A DNA stretch of 64,000 bases from Siphlonurus alternatus. Taxonomy: Eukaryota; Arthropoda; Insecta; Ephemeroptera; Siphlonuridae. Position 1 is the stretch's first letter. Each line of letters begins with the position of its first letter. Below, piece after piece: positions 9,801-22,906 of the stretch. The stretch is from the NCBI GenBank assembly GCA_949825025.1, contig OX463781.1:47690317-47754316 (forward strand), given 5' to 3'. Made by a program: the position numbers and the translations under genes. The notes under the pieces are model-generated. The model was given only the letters and a program-made list of their open reading frames with translations. It was not told the origin of the DNA and made no database searches.

Positions 9801-12800
9801 CCTTGATGACTTTCCTCCTTGATCTCCGTTCGTGCAAAAACTTTACTTAACTTTCAATAATTGTGTGTATAAGATGGCAAGATGGAGTGAGAGAGAAAGG
9901 TCTTTAGTGACAAATGAATTAGCTCTTCTCGATTCTCTCAAAGCGAGAACAATGTATGAAAGAGAGATGACAGAACCAGCAGTGACGTATAACATTTTCA
10001 TCATCAACACACTTGAGAATGGTTGTCACAAAATATTAAACACAAGATTTTTTCATATACCCTTTATCCAATATGTGTATAAAAAAACTTGAAATGTTTG
10101 ATTAAATTGACATAATGCTAACAAAAGTATCAAATTACAAAAGAAAAGTTATAAATAATTTAAATTTTCTTATTTAAACTTTTACTTTTCATATCATTTC
10201 TAATAAAATTGAAAATTACTTTTTAATATACATTGTTTTTAATACTACAAAAAAGATCATATTATTTTATTATAATAAGACAATGCAGTTGGTATCATGA
10301 AAATAATAGGTTATTAGATGGATATAAGCAATTTAAGTATGACAATATTTTCATGCCTTAAGGGTTGCATGCTGGTTAGTTATATGAAATGACTTATTTT
10401 CTTAGTTAGCTTTTTTTTTTCCAAGCTGCAATGCTGCTGTCTGACTCCCTCCAGGCTTCTCTTCATTAATCCGAAACTTTGGAGAGACATCCCCCCCCCC
10501 CTCCTCCTTCAGATGAGCTTTTTGTCCGCGAAATTAAGAGGCAAGCTTCTCCTTGAAGCATTCCAGCAGCAGCAGACATTGCCTTCTTCGTCCCTTCCTA
10601 CTTCTCCACCGTCATCTTCTCAAACTCCTTTGATTCCAAGCTGCTCATAATGGCAGCAAGATGCCCACCACCACCAAAATTAAATATGCTTACGAAAGTT
10701 ACAGTTCTCCATCATAAATTCTTTCTCTTTCATTTTCTTTGTCAACATCTACATTCATTTTATATTATTTTATTAATTATATTAATGGGCTCATGAACAA
10801 AGTTATCCAGGTCTCTCAATAACCATGTTTAGTGTCATTCAAATTAGAGTGTTGTTAACCGCGGGTAACTTTCCGGATAACTCTTTCCTGGATCGCCCCC
10901 AATTATTTTTCTAGATTCCTAATTTAAACAATTATTAATTAACTCGTTTTGAATATATTGAGTGTAGTGTAAACTTAAACGCTCATAAAGTAAACTTGCA
11001 TATGAAAATAGCCTTCTGTTTTAGGGGTATCATTCTATAAGTAATTAAAATTCAAGCTATCTGCCATATAATTATAGTTAACCCTACTAATAATCTAGTC
11101 GGAACATTAGATAATTTTCTCCTGGGTCTCTACGCTAATTAATTATACCATCACGTGTATATTTACGTATCCGTATATTGGTGTATTGAAAATCACACCC
11201 CTAATTTGATTTATAAAAAAAATACAAGAAATAAACGTGGAAATATACAAGGCTGTAACGTCATAACTTCAGTGCAGTAAAAAGTTTCCATAAGAAATAA
11301 TTCACAAAAATTTAAGATTGAGTGTTCCAATCCGTGATGTTTGGTTCAGAATGTCATGCCTCTCCGTGACTAGCTGGAAATTATGAAGGCACGATTTTGT
11401 ACTGCAGATAAAACATATGTTGCTGACAGGTAAATTTCGATTGATGTCATAATCTATCTCTATTAATATTCTTCGTAATAAAAATAATCTATAAAATATA
11501 AATTTCAATACATCATCACGTATATGGACTCAATTTTTATTTGACAGAATTTTCTTGCATATTAGGTTTTGCTTAGTCAAGAAATAAAATTTCGTGTTAA
11601 AATAAAAATATATAGTGTAATGTCATGTAAGGTCGCACGAACTAAGTCATAAATTGTGTCGCAGCGGAATAATAAATTAGAAAGAAGAGAAGGGTTGTGA
11701 GAGTAGCCCACACACACTCCTACATATCAACACCCCCATACCACCACAGCCTTTACATTCTCAATTTATGAAAGAACGATTTAGAGTATTCATATAATAC
11801 GTTGAAAAATATCCTCTCTTTTTCACTGATATACCTTTTAGCTCAATCATCCATTGAAAATGAATTTCATCTTCTATTTCTTTTTATATATTATATTTTA
11901 TATGAATAAAGAGTATAGAGGTATATATGCTAAGAATTTTAGTCAAAAGAGTACGCTTTTTGTGTGGTAAAAGTACGACGAAAGGATAAAAGCACGTACA
12001 CGGTGGGCATCTGATTGATCGATTTTGCCAGGCAAGTCCATCACGTCGTTACTTCTGTGTGAGAGCCCAGCACAGCTAGAGGAGGCAACGTTTTCCGCGT
12101 GGTCTGTCCTGTCCTTTCGTCTCTTGTCGCTTGTCCATCACTTTCAGGTGCGCAGTGTGAAAAGATGGGAAGATTTCGATACTCGATATTACATTGTATT
12201 AAGAGCTCTTTACTTTATATCGATAACTTTTAAAATAACTCAAGAGTAGCCATTATTGCCTAATGGATATATACGCATCAAATGTAATAAAATTTATTTT
12301 AAAAAAAATATGAATTTCTTTGTCGTATTTATGTTGAAGTTAATTATTGTTATTTTGGGGGGAAAACAAACTTGACTTCATGCTCTGGCTGTGTTTTTGT
12401 GTGAACTTCAACTTTTTTTTGGATGTTTAAAATGTGTTCTCGTTTTACCGAATCAAAAATTATAATATAAATACGAGATATACGATAAATTACATATTTT
12501 CGTTACATATAAAACATGATCCTTTATCTGGTATTCTGATTCAAGAAATGCAGATTTGTAATTTTTGGGAGGCTAACAAAATACCCATGGAGGGAAAGTG
12601 TAAGTTCAACACGCCTCCAATAACTTAAGTGGTTGTAATTTAAGCAAGGAACATGGGTCATAACTGTCAAAAATTACAAATTTAATAATTATAAAAGAAA
12701 AACTAATCGATTGAATTCTTTTCTTTGAAAAAAAAAATCTCAAATGGCAATGAAGAAAAGATACACATTTATAAATTATATACTTCTATTAATTAAATTT

Positions 12801-14045
12801 ATTCCTGTGATGAAATATCACAATAATAAAAAATGAAAGATTGGATTTTCATTGCTTGCTATATTGAAAATGTTAAATTAAAAAGAAGTAAATTAATATC
12901 TGAGATATTTTACGTCTTCGAAAGTCAGTACAAGATACAAAAGTTGGTAAAACTGACTCAGAGAAATTCACATAGTCACCGTGTTCAATTGATCAGATTA
13001 GCGGAAAGAGGAAACTTGACTTTTATTGCCCTTTTTTTTTATCCGATAGATATTGCAAGAACATAATTTTCCATTTCATAAAACTTCCTTTACTATCTAC
13101 AGGTTTTTGTATTATTATTACTTTTATTATCCAACAAATATATATCAAATATGAAGGAAAAGTAAGAAATAAAAGCAATTTCTTGGAAATAGCAAAAATA
13201 ATAATTGCTTTTCTCGATGTATAACTAGCTTAGAGCTTTGAATAATCAAAACAAAGTTTTTAATCCTCTTAAGACGTCATTGTAAATTTCAACTTGGAAA
13301 TACAATTTGTAATTTATGTAACTGAAATTATGTTAGTATAATTTAGTTTGATCCTAGAGACTTTTCATCTCTCTAGTTACCATCGCTCACAGCAATAACT
13401 CTACTTCTTGTAATTTAATTCTTTTTATAATATATTACAGAAAATGTAGAATAATTTATAATACGTCTACAGATAATTTAAATAAAAATAATATATTCAG
13501 TTTTCAACTTTTTTTAATATAGTACGAAATTTTTTAACCCTGTATATAAATAATGATACTTATATTTTTTTTAGTGAAAAACAAAGAATGTACAAGCATA
13601 TTTTAATCAATCTGAGTAGTTTAAAAACACTATAATGCGTTTTCTTGCTAATAAAACCAGTTACTGAATTTTCATAAAGTATAAAATATTGCAATACTTT
13701 GTTACTTACTTCAAATGAAAGTGTATGCGAAACCTTTTAAAACATTAGCCATCTTCAATGAATTATTACGAAACACAGTCGTTGAAAGCAGTGCACGGAG
13801 ATTAAAGTAAAACTTTAATTAGACTTCAAGGCAATAAAGTAATTAAATTTATTTAATAAGCACATTTATCAAAAATATATTATATTACACTTTCATATTA
13901 TTCACTTTAACAGAAATTATTTAGACATGTAATATAATATCTTGTATAGTATATACTATATATAGCTTATATACATTGCTATATTATATAAAGCAAAAGC
14001 AGAACATCCATTTGTACTTGAAGCCTTCGTCAGAACGTATATAAT
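9801..14045. other. A+T-rich desert
   Basis: No gene is supported. Balanced islands lie at about 10430-10660 (with an 11-base C run at 10491-10501), 10840-10910 and 12000-12180. The 77- and 86-codon frames at 12833-13066 and 9832-10092 show no known motifs. Confidence 0.35.
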
Positions 14046-14290
14046 GCAAGACAGTAATTTGCTGCCTTCTTCTTACATCTGACTTCGGCAACAGCTAGTG
14101 CAATAAAGCATCACAAGGCACATCGATCTAAAAGTAAGAGGGCCGACGTGCCATTCTGCAGCAGTTGGGTAATCGCCACCCCTTTCTTCCTGATGTATGG
14201 AGTTTATCTCAGAGAGAGAAACGTTGCCACGTCAATGGAATTAGCAGCGCATCGTGCTATAAGCACAATTTGTGAATTGTGTCCAGTATA
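14046..14290. promoter_or_regulatory. Candidate regulatory island
   Basis: About 240 bp of balanced composition sit in A+T-rich DNA, with blocks such as GGGCCGACGTGCCATTCTGC, ACGTTGCCACGTCAATGG and AATTAGCAGCGCATCGTGC. There is no open frame or RNA structure. A conserved non-coding element is the simplest guess and is not proven. Confidence 0.25.
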
Positions 14291-17054
14291 TCTTCGTGGG
14301 AGATAGAAAATATGTGATAGAGATTGTCAGACTATATTAATATAAATTAAATTCCTTAATCCTTTATGCCACATATAAAAATGGTTGAATTGTGAGATTT
14401 TATTTTTGTGGCTTTACATTTTAGTAACTAGAATTATGTCCAGTCTTTTGAAAAATTAATATATATTAGAGAAGGATTTATTATATTATATTGAAAGTTA
14501 TAATATATTTTATTTTTTACAATAATATTTTTCAGTTCAGTGATTATTTATAATAGACCGTATCAAATTGAATACATAGCTTATAAAATTAATATATTAT
14601 TATATAATCAAATCAAAATGGATAATGCACCTATTTTTTCTAATTCATATAAAATATTATTTTTATGCTATTATTTTATAACTGTTAGACGAACACAATT
14701 ATTATTTTTTTTTTTTTAATTTTCTCTTGATTATTCCATGTATTAAATTGAACAACAACATTTTTAAAGAGTACAAACTACAAAGCGTTTATAATAATAA
14801 CATTGTTTATAAAAAAAAGTTCAACTAAACGTACTTACTTTGAAGCTTCTATGCTGCTAGTATTTTTCTTACAGAAAGCTATAACATTGGTTGCTTGGAT
14901 TATGAAGTTGATGAATGAATGATGAAGTCTAAAGATATAGTAGTAAACTATGATGCTTAAGCAGTGAGAGAAAAAAAATTGTAAAGAAGAAAATATCCTC
15001 ATCTGATGATAAAAGTTTGTGCAGTGAACCATAGAGACATCGTCATATCAACTCAGTCTTCCCAAGCATACGCCCTAATGCATCACTCGCTCTAGCAACA
15101 GTCGCCAAGACAATCTGCTTGTAGAGGTAGTACGAAACGTCACAAAAAAATAGATCTCTGATGAAAATCTATATGGTTATGTCAGAACTGAGCTGTTCGG
15201 TTCATATGTCATTCAGTTATAGCAAATTCTAGATCATAAAATAACTATCATAAATAAATATTTTAAATGTAGTATATCTTTTGTTTTAAATTATCTTGAA
15301 AAAGAAGAGTATGTATAAATATTTTACTATGTCATATTATACTTAAAGAATTTTTTAAGGAAAAAAATAATCTTACCTTCAGGTATGAGTGAATATAATA
15401 CAATAAAAAAAAACAGGTAACACAGTTTGAATTTTTATGTGATACAAAGAAGCCTTTTACTTTATAAAATATGAAGAAATAGTTAAAAAATTTAACGTAA
15501 AATTGTATATTTTGTATCAATTTTAAGCTTACCTGATATCAACATTTAAGTTTTAGTACTTATAAATATTTTAAAACAAACCTAGGAGGTTTGGATCCAC
15601 CTTACCCATGGATATTAAATTTTAAACTTGAATATATAGACAGGTGCGCCAACCTACCTAAAACTATTTCAATTATTTCCTATGATGAAAAGTACGATTA
15701 AACCAATCACTGAGTGGGTTTCCTTTCAATTTAGTACATAGCAATGTACGTTTGAGTCACAATATAATACATTTGGTGACATAATTTAATTTATAACTCA
15801 TTAAAGACAAAATTAATTGCATTTAATTAATTACCAACTACACACAATTTTTAAGATGATTTTCACCTCTAATACGAAATAATTAAATAAAATTTATCTC
15901 TATGCATTAATTTATCATAACATTAATAAAATTTTAATCTATGAATAATAGTGTTTAATTTAACATAATGTAAATATATAATTATACCCGAAGGAGTTTA
16001 TTTTAATGAAACAACTTCTATTTAATAACATCCCTTGAGACTTTTTTTTTTTTAATAAAACCACGTGATGGTTTTCCCACGAGTTGAAAACTTTTCTGAG
16101 ATTGACAGTTGAAAAGTATTACTCTGATATATATTCATCAGTTTGTCGTCTAAGTAACGTGTATGATGTAATGGCATCACAACTAGGTCAAAGTGCTCCA
16201 GGACTTGTTTGTTGTTGACATGTGGAGGTATTTCAGACCTATTAAATATACTCGTGTCAGCAAATAAAAAATTAAAGTAAATGTTTAATATATTGATCAT
16301 TATAAGAAAGCTAAAAGTTTTTCAATGAATTCAAGATCAAAGGAATATTAACATTAAGTTTTCTATAATATTGATTAAAAAAAACATGTCTGCTGTATTA
16401 TTAATATATACCCAAGAGGATTATTTACATGTACTTAGAAATTTGTAATTTATTATAAATCAATATTTTAATCAACTAAATAAATTAAAAATTGATAAAA
16501 AAAAAGGTGAAGCGTTATAATTTATTTTAAAATTATAATACTTTATATACTGAAATATACTTAAATATATTAATTTATTAATGCAAAATCTGTTATTGTA
16601 ATTTGAAAAATAATAAATGCATAACACGTGAAATTATTTAGTAATATTATACGCAATTTATTTACTTTTCTGAGCTACAACAGAAATGAATACTTAATAT
16701 TATTTATTATGCCCACGGTATTTCTAATTTACTAAATTTAAATTGTTATAATAAAATAGATAATATGTTCGCAAAATTATTGTAAAATTATTATAGAATT
16801 TTAAGATTGTGATGTACCTTAACATAACTATGTTATGTATGTGTAACAAAGGAACCATCTCATTATTGATTCATGATGCAGTTACGAACAAATTCAAAGA
16901 TTAAATATTTTAAACGACCATTTTCAAATTTCAAATTACTTGTACATAATATTCAAATCAGATTTACTATAATGTTGAATAGAGAGCCCGGTAATTGCCC
17001 CATAATTATACTAAAACGGCACTATACTGTACATCACTCCAAACGCATTCTGCG
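14291..17054. other. A+T-rich desert
   Basis: Only A+T-rich DNA is seen, apart from a short balanced patch at 15040-15130 and a partial palindrome AAACCACGTGATGGTTT at about 16060. Frames at 14835-15032, 15332-15520 and 16052-16300 are short and featureless. Confidence 0.35.
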
Positions 17055-17290
17055 AGAGATGTGACGTCACTGTGATTATGACGTCACCGGTGATTACCGG
17101 GGAACAATGGAGACGTTCACCTGCATGAAAGCCGCGCACATTAGCAGCCAATTAACGACATGCCTCATTAACTCACGTATCGAGCTTACAGTCGCATCGT
17201 AGCAACAGTTACATCAATTAATCTCCGTTCAATTCACGTATTTATAGACCAAACCCACGTTTGTGTATTTTACAGAGGTCTGCCGTGCCA
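17055..17290. promoter_or_regulatory. Candidate enhancer-like island with paired CRE sites
   Basis: Two perfect TGACGTCA palindromes (17062-17069 and 17079-17086) lie 17 bp apart. ACAATGG (Sox-like), CACCTG (E-box) and CAATTAACG / CATTAACTC (homeodomain-like) follow within 100 bp. The island is much richer in G+C than either flank. The motif identities are sequence matches; activity is inferred. Confidence 0.4.
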
Positions 17291-19920
17291 TATTATAGCG
17301 CTGCATCAGCATTAAGGAAGAAATAAAATTAATTATAAATCATAGATGGCAATTATTACATTTATATCATTTCTAAATTTTCTACTAATTTATATAAAAA
17401 TACACCAGCCATGTTTTTGTGTCCTTCAAACCTGACAAAAAAAATTTTTTCAATGAAATAAATAATTAAATAATAAATGCAAATTTAAGGTATCTTTAAA
17501 AAATGATCCGTAATAATTTGACTTTCAGTAAACTCTTCCTTCATTCCTATGTATAAAACTTTTATTTTTATTCTTCGTTTACTTAATAATTTTGAATTTA
17601 CATGCATGGCAATCAATGGAATCTATATCAAAAGTAATAAATTTTAATAGAATATTTTTTTGTGAAAATATTTTCAACCTTTTTTCAAGATAAGAACTAT
17701 ACTGTATATTAGTATATGCTCTACAATTGCAAATTTTGGTTTTCTGATTTTAAAGATAAATTTCTTATTTGCGGTACCAAATAATTTCAAAAAATTAATC
17801 CACTATTCATATTTTAATATTGGATCTTTGTAATCAAATTGCAATAACGAAGTTTTTTGACTTGACATGAAACGTCATCAGAACCTGTGACAGTAAATAA
17901 GAGTCATGGCTTGCAGTAAAAGAGAATCGAGATGGAACAGATAGTAAGATGTCAGAACTTGAGTTACATTGGAAGCTCTTATGTTTTCTATATAGGAAGG
18001 TCATGACATTAGGGGCTTTTCGTTCCAAATCGAATTCTCTGTGAAACTCATGTAATATCATAAGTATATATATCGAAATGAATAAAAAGGGTCAAATATA
18101 TAAAAATTCTTCCTTTTTTTTCTCATTCACTCTCTTGTCGTCCCCTCCTTTCTTTAGAACAGGAGTACTAAAAATGCTTATGTGGTATTAGAGGTAGAGT
18201 ATTTACTTTGATCCTATAATGTTTGACCTGCCAAACAGAACATACTATATGAAACTCTTTCAGATATCAGCTTATTTCCTACAAAAGCCAACCAATTTAG
18301 ACAATTGGCCATTATTATGTTGGTAACAATCATATTCAAGAGGCAATATCAAATCATTGTTATTATACTTTTAGAACAAAAATATCAAGCTTTTGAATTT
18401 TTTAGCAGTCCTTCTTTTTAAGCCCTCGGTTTACAAAATGCAGATTTGGAGACTGTTAAAACTTACACGAAGCTTTTGTAATTATCTAATAAATCTAACT
18501 ATTAATGTTCTTCTGTGATGAATCTTTTAAAGGCTGAAAGAAAGAGAACTCGACTTCTCTTTATAAGAAAAAAACGGTCAAGGTTGTAAAAAGGTAATAG
18601 TAAAGTACCAATTAAGGCATTTATAAAAGAAGCTACAATTATAAAATAATTATTACTTGAACTTTATTTTATAACAATTGCAAATACGCATGAATATTAA
18701 TATTAAAATAATGAAAGGCAATTAAATGTAAATCAAATTTGCATCAAATTTGCATATAATTAATTTTAGTTTAAGTTACCAATTTAAATTTGAGTTGAAT
18801 TTTCAAATTCTATTCTAAGTCGAAACACGATTAAAATTGTTTTTGCTCAAGGTTTTAGGGTCCCTCTAAAACTAATTTAACTTTAATTCTGTACATTTCA
18901 AGTTAATTTAAGTTAGTTAACCTAATGAATATAATTACTGTGCATGGAGAAAAAATATGCGTGGAGGAGGAGAATTTACATTCACTTTAGGCGTTTATTT
19001 TTATGGGAATTTTATTATTTATTTGCAATTCATTCTATCCAAATTTTTCTAATTGAATTAGGCTCACAATTAAATAACTAATTAGCATGTTTTACGGTTC
19101 ATACAATGTATAAAAAAATATGATTTTGATTAAATTATTTCATGCGTGATTTTGAAATGAATTTATATTGTAAAAAAAAAAAAACTTCATCTATTCTTCC
19201 ACTGGTGTACAATTTTAGACGATTTAAAAAAAAAAAAAAAAAAAACTTACATTGAGAATAAACTATTAAAAATAATATTTCAATTTCATTTCCACTTAAA
19301 GTTTGAATTATTAATTTGAAAATAAAAAAAAATATATGAAGTATTATAATTAACAGTAAAAATTTTCAACTCAACCATTACTTTTTTATTTATAACACTT
19401 GTGATAATATATAGTACATGTTATATAACTGTGTATATAATATACTTAAACCCATACAGTTTTGAATTATTGCTTGCTATGAATATATATATGGAAATAA
19501 GTTTGAATATAACTAGAACTGTTTGGCAGCATGACTGTTGGGTCAAGGGTTAGTAACGTGACTTCTAGTGAGAAACTCGTTGTATGTGTGCGTTGTCTTT
19601 GCTAGGAGACCCGCCAGCTGTTGAAGAGAGAAAGGTCCGGTCAAACCTAGCCTACTTGTGATAATGAGAACCCTTGTAAAGCTTCACGTCCAAGTTGAGA
19701 TTTAACTACAGTCATCGAGATCTTTTGTAATGACAATTGTTTTAACAAAAGAGAGAGTGTATCATTATATGTTATTCATCCTCATAAAAAAGTTATAATT
19801 TATGTCCTCTCATTTTCGTCCATTAATGGTACTGTTTATATTTGTTAATATGATATAATAATTGTGGATGAACGTGTGTCATTATTTTATGTTATTCCTT
19901 AGTGAAAAAATCAATTTTTT
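17291..19920. other. A+T-rich desert with one island
   Basis: No gene is supported. A balanced stretch at about 19530-19720 and poly-A tracts near 19170-19185 and 19227-19244 are the only notable items. The 75-codon minus frame at 17834-18061 has no recognisable motifs. Confidence 0.35.
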
Positions 19921-20277
19921 TTTTCACCTCTATGAGCTTGAAGCTCGAGGCGGGGTCAATGGGTAGAGCTAAGAAAGGATGGTGGCCATATATTTTATTC
20001 GTCCCAGCATTCGCTGAGGAAACCGTGGAAAACCTCAGTCAGGACGGACACCTCTAATTTTTATCAATGGACCAAAGTGTTGTCAAAAGCCTGGAGAACC
20101 ACACACAAGTGCGTATCACTGGGTGGAAAGCGAGATGAATTTACTTCAGGAATGGAGAAACTAAATTTTTATTTGAAACGGTCACCCATCCAAATAATAA
20201 CCATGATTTAAGTTGCTTCACTTTGGTGATCTAACGAGAACCGGTCAATACACTGAGCCAGCCTCAATATGGCATAA
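19921..20277 (-). mobile_element. 5S-rRNA-derived SINE (copy 1)
   Basis: On the minus strand this begins near 20277 with a 5S rRNA-like head: TTGACCGGTTCTCGTTAGAT, then AGTGAAGCAACTTAAATCAT and TTTGGATGGGTGACCG. These match the part of 5S RNA that holds the internal polymerase III promoter (box A, intermediate element, box C). The box A region is eroded. A body follows that is shared with copy 2, including CTCGCTTTCCACCCAGTG, CACTTGTGTGTG, GACTGAGGTTTTCCACGGTT and GAATGCTGGGACG. The tail has GCCTCGAGCTTCAAGCTC and then an A-rich end near 19921. A 5S head, unrelated body and A-rich tail is the SINE3-type architecture. Such elements are copied by LINE machinery. Confidence 0.8.
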
Positions 20278-20826
20278 TATTATAATTATATAGACAAAAT
20301 ACAAAACATTTCACTATAAATAATTATTAAATGTCTTTTATTTTCCTCCCTGTGTCCATTTGTTAAATTATATTCACATTAAATGTCAAAACATTTAATT
20401 AATTTATCTAATTTCATAAAAAAATGTTTACTTTTTTTATTTAGTAACAAAGAAAAAAAAGTTATATATTCTTTTTGTGTTAAAGAAAGTCATTTCTGTG
20501 TATACTATGCTGCATTAAAAAAGATTATAAAAGTTTGAAGTGGTATAATATAATATCTTAAGTTTCCCCTGAGATACTGAAATGAGAAAGGCTTAAATGC
20601 ACCGATTATCATCGTCTTAAGCCGGCGCCTCCTAATTCTTTGCTTCCGTAGAAATGCGAGAGTAATTAAGAAAGGGTGGAGCTAAGAGGATAAATTATTT
20701 TTGTAAAAATAATCGCTGTGGGAATATTTCTTGGGCAGACTCCTCGTGGCAACAAAACCACGCGAACGTAACGTAGAAATACTTGACGTTGTTCTGTAGC
20801 AGACAATGTTGAAGAAGTGGTTCTTG
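20278..20826. other. Spacer with one balanced island
   Basis: A+T-rich DNA is followed by a more G+C-rich patch at about 20600-20820 (GCCGGCGCCTCC, ACCACGCGAACGTAACG). There is no gene or repeat that I recognise. Confidence 0.35.
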
Positions 20827-21226
20827 TTGAAATAATAATTTAAATAATCAATTAAAATATTCCACTTTTTTTATGTTACGGCAATGGAGTATCGACCTCA
20901 AAATTTGTATTGCAAAAATGGATAGAGAGTGTAAAGTTATGCCACTCTGATTTTTTATAGCCCGGGAAGTATTACTAAAAAGTTTTGCTGAGGTCGGGTT
21001 TGAACCCACGCCCCTTTTAGGTCCTATCCTCTTATTAAGAGAAGCATCAAGAGGCGTCAATTTCTCTGTACTCTCAATATTTAAAAAAAAAAAAAAAAAT
21101 CCCGGACTCAAAACAATCTGAAAAAAATTAGAGTAGCATAACTTTGCACCCTCTATCCATTTCTGCAATAAAAAATTTTGAGGTCATACTCTACTAATTT
21201 ATTACTTAAATTATTATTATTTCAAT
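20827..21226. mobile_element. Long inverted repeat (hairpin element) with a tRNA-like core
   Basis: The left arm (20827-20966) and right arm (about 21101-21226) match inverted. The best blocks are GACCTCAAAATTTGTATTGC and ATGGATAGAGAGTGTAAAGT with their complements at 21160-21185 and 21140-21160. Outer blocks (TGAAATAATAATTTAAATAA and its complement) match after a gap of about 25 bp. Between the arms lie a 15-base A run and a tRNA-like segment. No transposase is present. It could be a miniature DNA transposon that captured a tRNA-derived sequence, or two inverted SINE-type insertions around one core. Confidence 0.6.
20985..21065 (-). other. tRNA-like segment (decayed; T arm resembles tRNA-Leu)
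   Basis: On the minus strand GGGGCGTGGGTTCAAACCCG forms a near-complete T arm with a B-box-like GGTTCAAACC. This is the same string type as the 3' part of animal tRNA-Leu. Upstream, TTCTC-TTAATAA-GAGGA would make a five-pair anticodon stem with a seven-base loop, which would place AAT as the anticodon. A long variable region lies between the two. The D arm and acceptor stem are not recognisable, so this is a tRNA-derived relic (SINE-like), not a functional tRNA gene. Confidence 0.4.
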
Positions 21227-22827
21227 ACCAATTAAGGGGGACAGGAAGGTCACACACCTTTTAAAACGGAAAAAAGGGTATGTGAAGTATTGGTGCACAA
21301 AATGTGAAAACATTTGTAATCCTTATATTTTATGCAGTTAGGCACCAAGTAATTTCCGCAAAAATAAAATATTAGTAAGATTTTTCTTTTAATATTGCAA
21401 AGGGATGTAAATCGTTTGACCCCACCCCCCATTTCTCTTCCTTTGTTAATGCATACAAAAAAGAGTGGTAATGCTCTAATAGTTAACAGAGTGTATATTT
21501 TTTTTTAGATGACACACATTTTAAAGCTAAATTTGTTCCCTTATAATTTAAATAAATAAAATAATTTGATTTTAAGAGGACTTTTTTATCAATCTAAAGT
21601 AAGGGAATTTAAATTTTTAAATTGCAATTAACTGTTTGTATTAACAGTAGTATCATTGAGTGCGTGCAAGGAAAAGGACCGTTTGTGTGTTTTATATCCT
21701 CAAAGCCCCTGAGTCCTGCTGTATTGTGTGGCGGCAGCTCGCTATACAAATTTCAGACTAACACATTTGCATTTTAAAGAGATTCGGGCAACACAGAAAG
21801 GAATAAAATTAAAATTTGTAGTCGGATTAAAAATATATATTTATTTTTATTCTTTTGGGTCGTACTGTAAATATAATTGTTCATCTTACTTGAAGACACG
21901 CTGTAAAATTCTTCTTATGACATGTATTAAGTTCATTGCGTTTATATAAAATTGTTTAAAGTGGATTAAATGACAATCCCTCATAAGAATAACATTATCT
22001 GTCATCAAATTTAACAATCCTTGTTAAACACCATTATGTGAACGGTTAGTGCATGCGTAATTTGATCATACAAATATTGCAACTCTAAATTATTTATAAT
22101 TAAAATGACCTCGACGCAGCAAAGGTTTACTAATTAATAAAACAAGTAATTTCAGTGTGGTCAGGAAATTTAATTGATTCTAGAGATATGTCGTGAAAAA
22201 CTGTCCAAAAAGGAATTCAATTAATTTTTTTCTGCAGCTTTAATACAGAATTATTGACATTAATATTTTAAATTAAAAAAAAATCACAAGTTTATAATTA
22301 CTTTTTCTAAGAAATTAATATAATTAATTATAATATGATAATGAGGGTCTAGTACTATTTCAATAAACATAATTATATTTTTTTATACTCAAAACACTTA
22401 TAACGTACATATCTAATAAAAAAAAACTTCACGGCAATCATGAAAATTCATGATATATATATTTAGTTATTTGCATTTGTTTTGACATTTCCTTGCTTGG
22501 AGCGAGTTGAAAGGTTTTCTCGGTAAACCCTTCTTTCTTGGCAGGACCTGAGGACCGCTCGTTCGCACCCTTCTTGGCCTTCCTTTCAGCTTGCAGGCTC
22601 TTCACAGGGAGGGAGGAAAAAATCTACCACGTCCAGAACTTGACTTATTCAAAAGGAACCAACTTGAAAACTCGTAGAAATTATTTTATGTAATATTTTA
22701 AATAAAAATGTGTTAACATAAAAGTTCTGTTTAATTAAAATTGCAACAACTGCAAAACATTTTGCTGATTTTAATTAATGAAAATTCTTACTCAAATAAA
22801 ATATTTGATAACATATTGTGTATGTTT

Positions 22828-22831
<4 letters not shown>
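21227..22831. other. A+T-rich DNA with two islands
   Basis: No gene is supported. Balanced patches lie at about 21640-21740 and 22500-22640. Frames at 21250-21432 (minus) and 21728-21949 are featureless. Confidence 0.35.

Positions 22832-22903
<72 letters not shown>
22832..22903. repeat. (GA)n microsatellite, about 36 repeats
   Basis: A pure uninterrupted GA run of about 72 bp. Its purity suggests recent expansion and likely length polymorphism. Confidence 0.98.
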
Positions 22904-22906
<3 letters not shown>

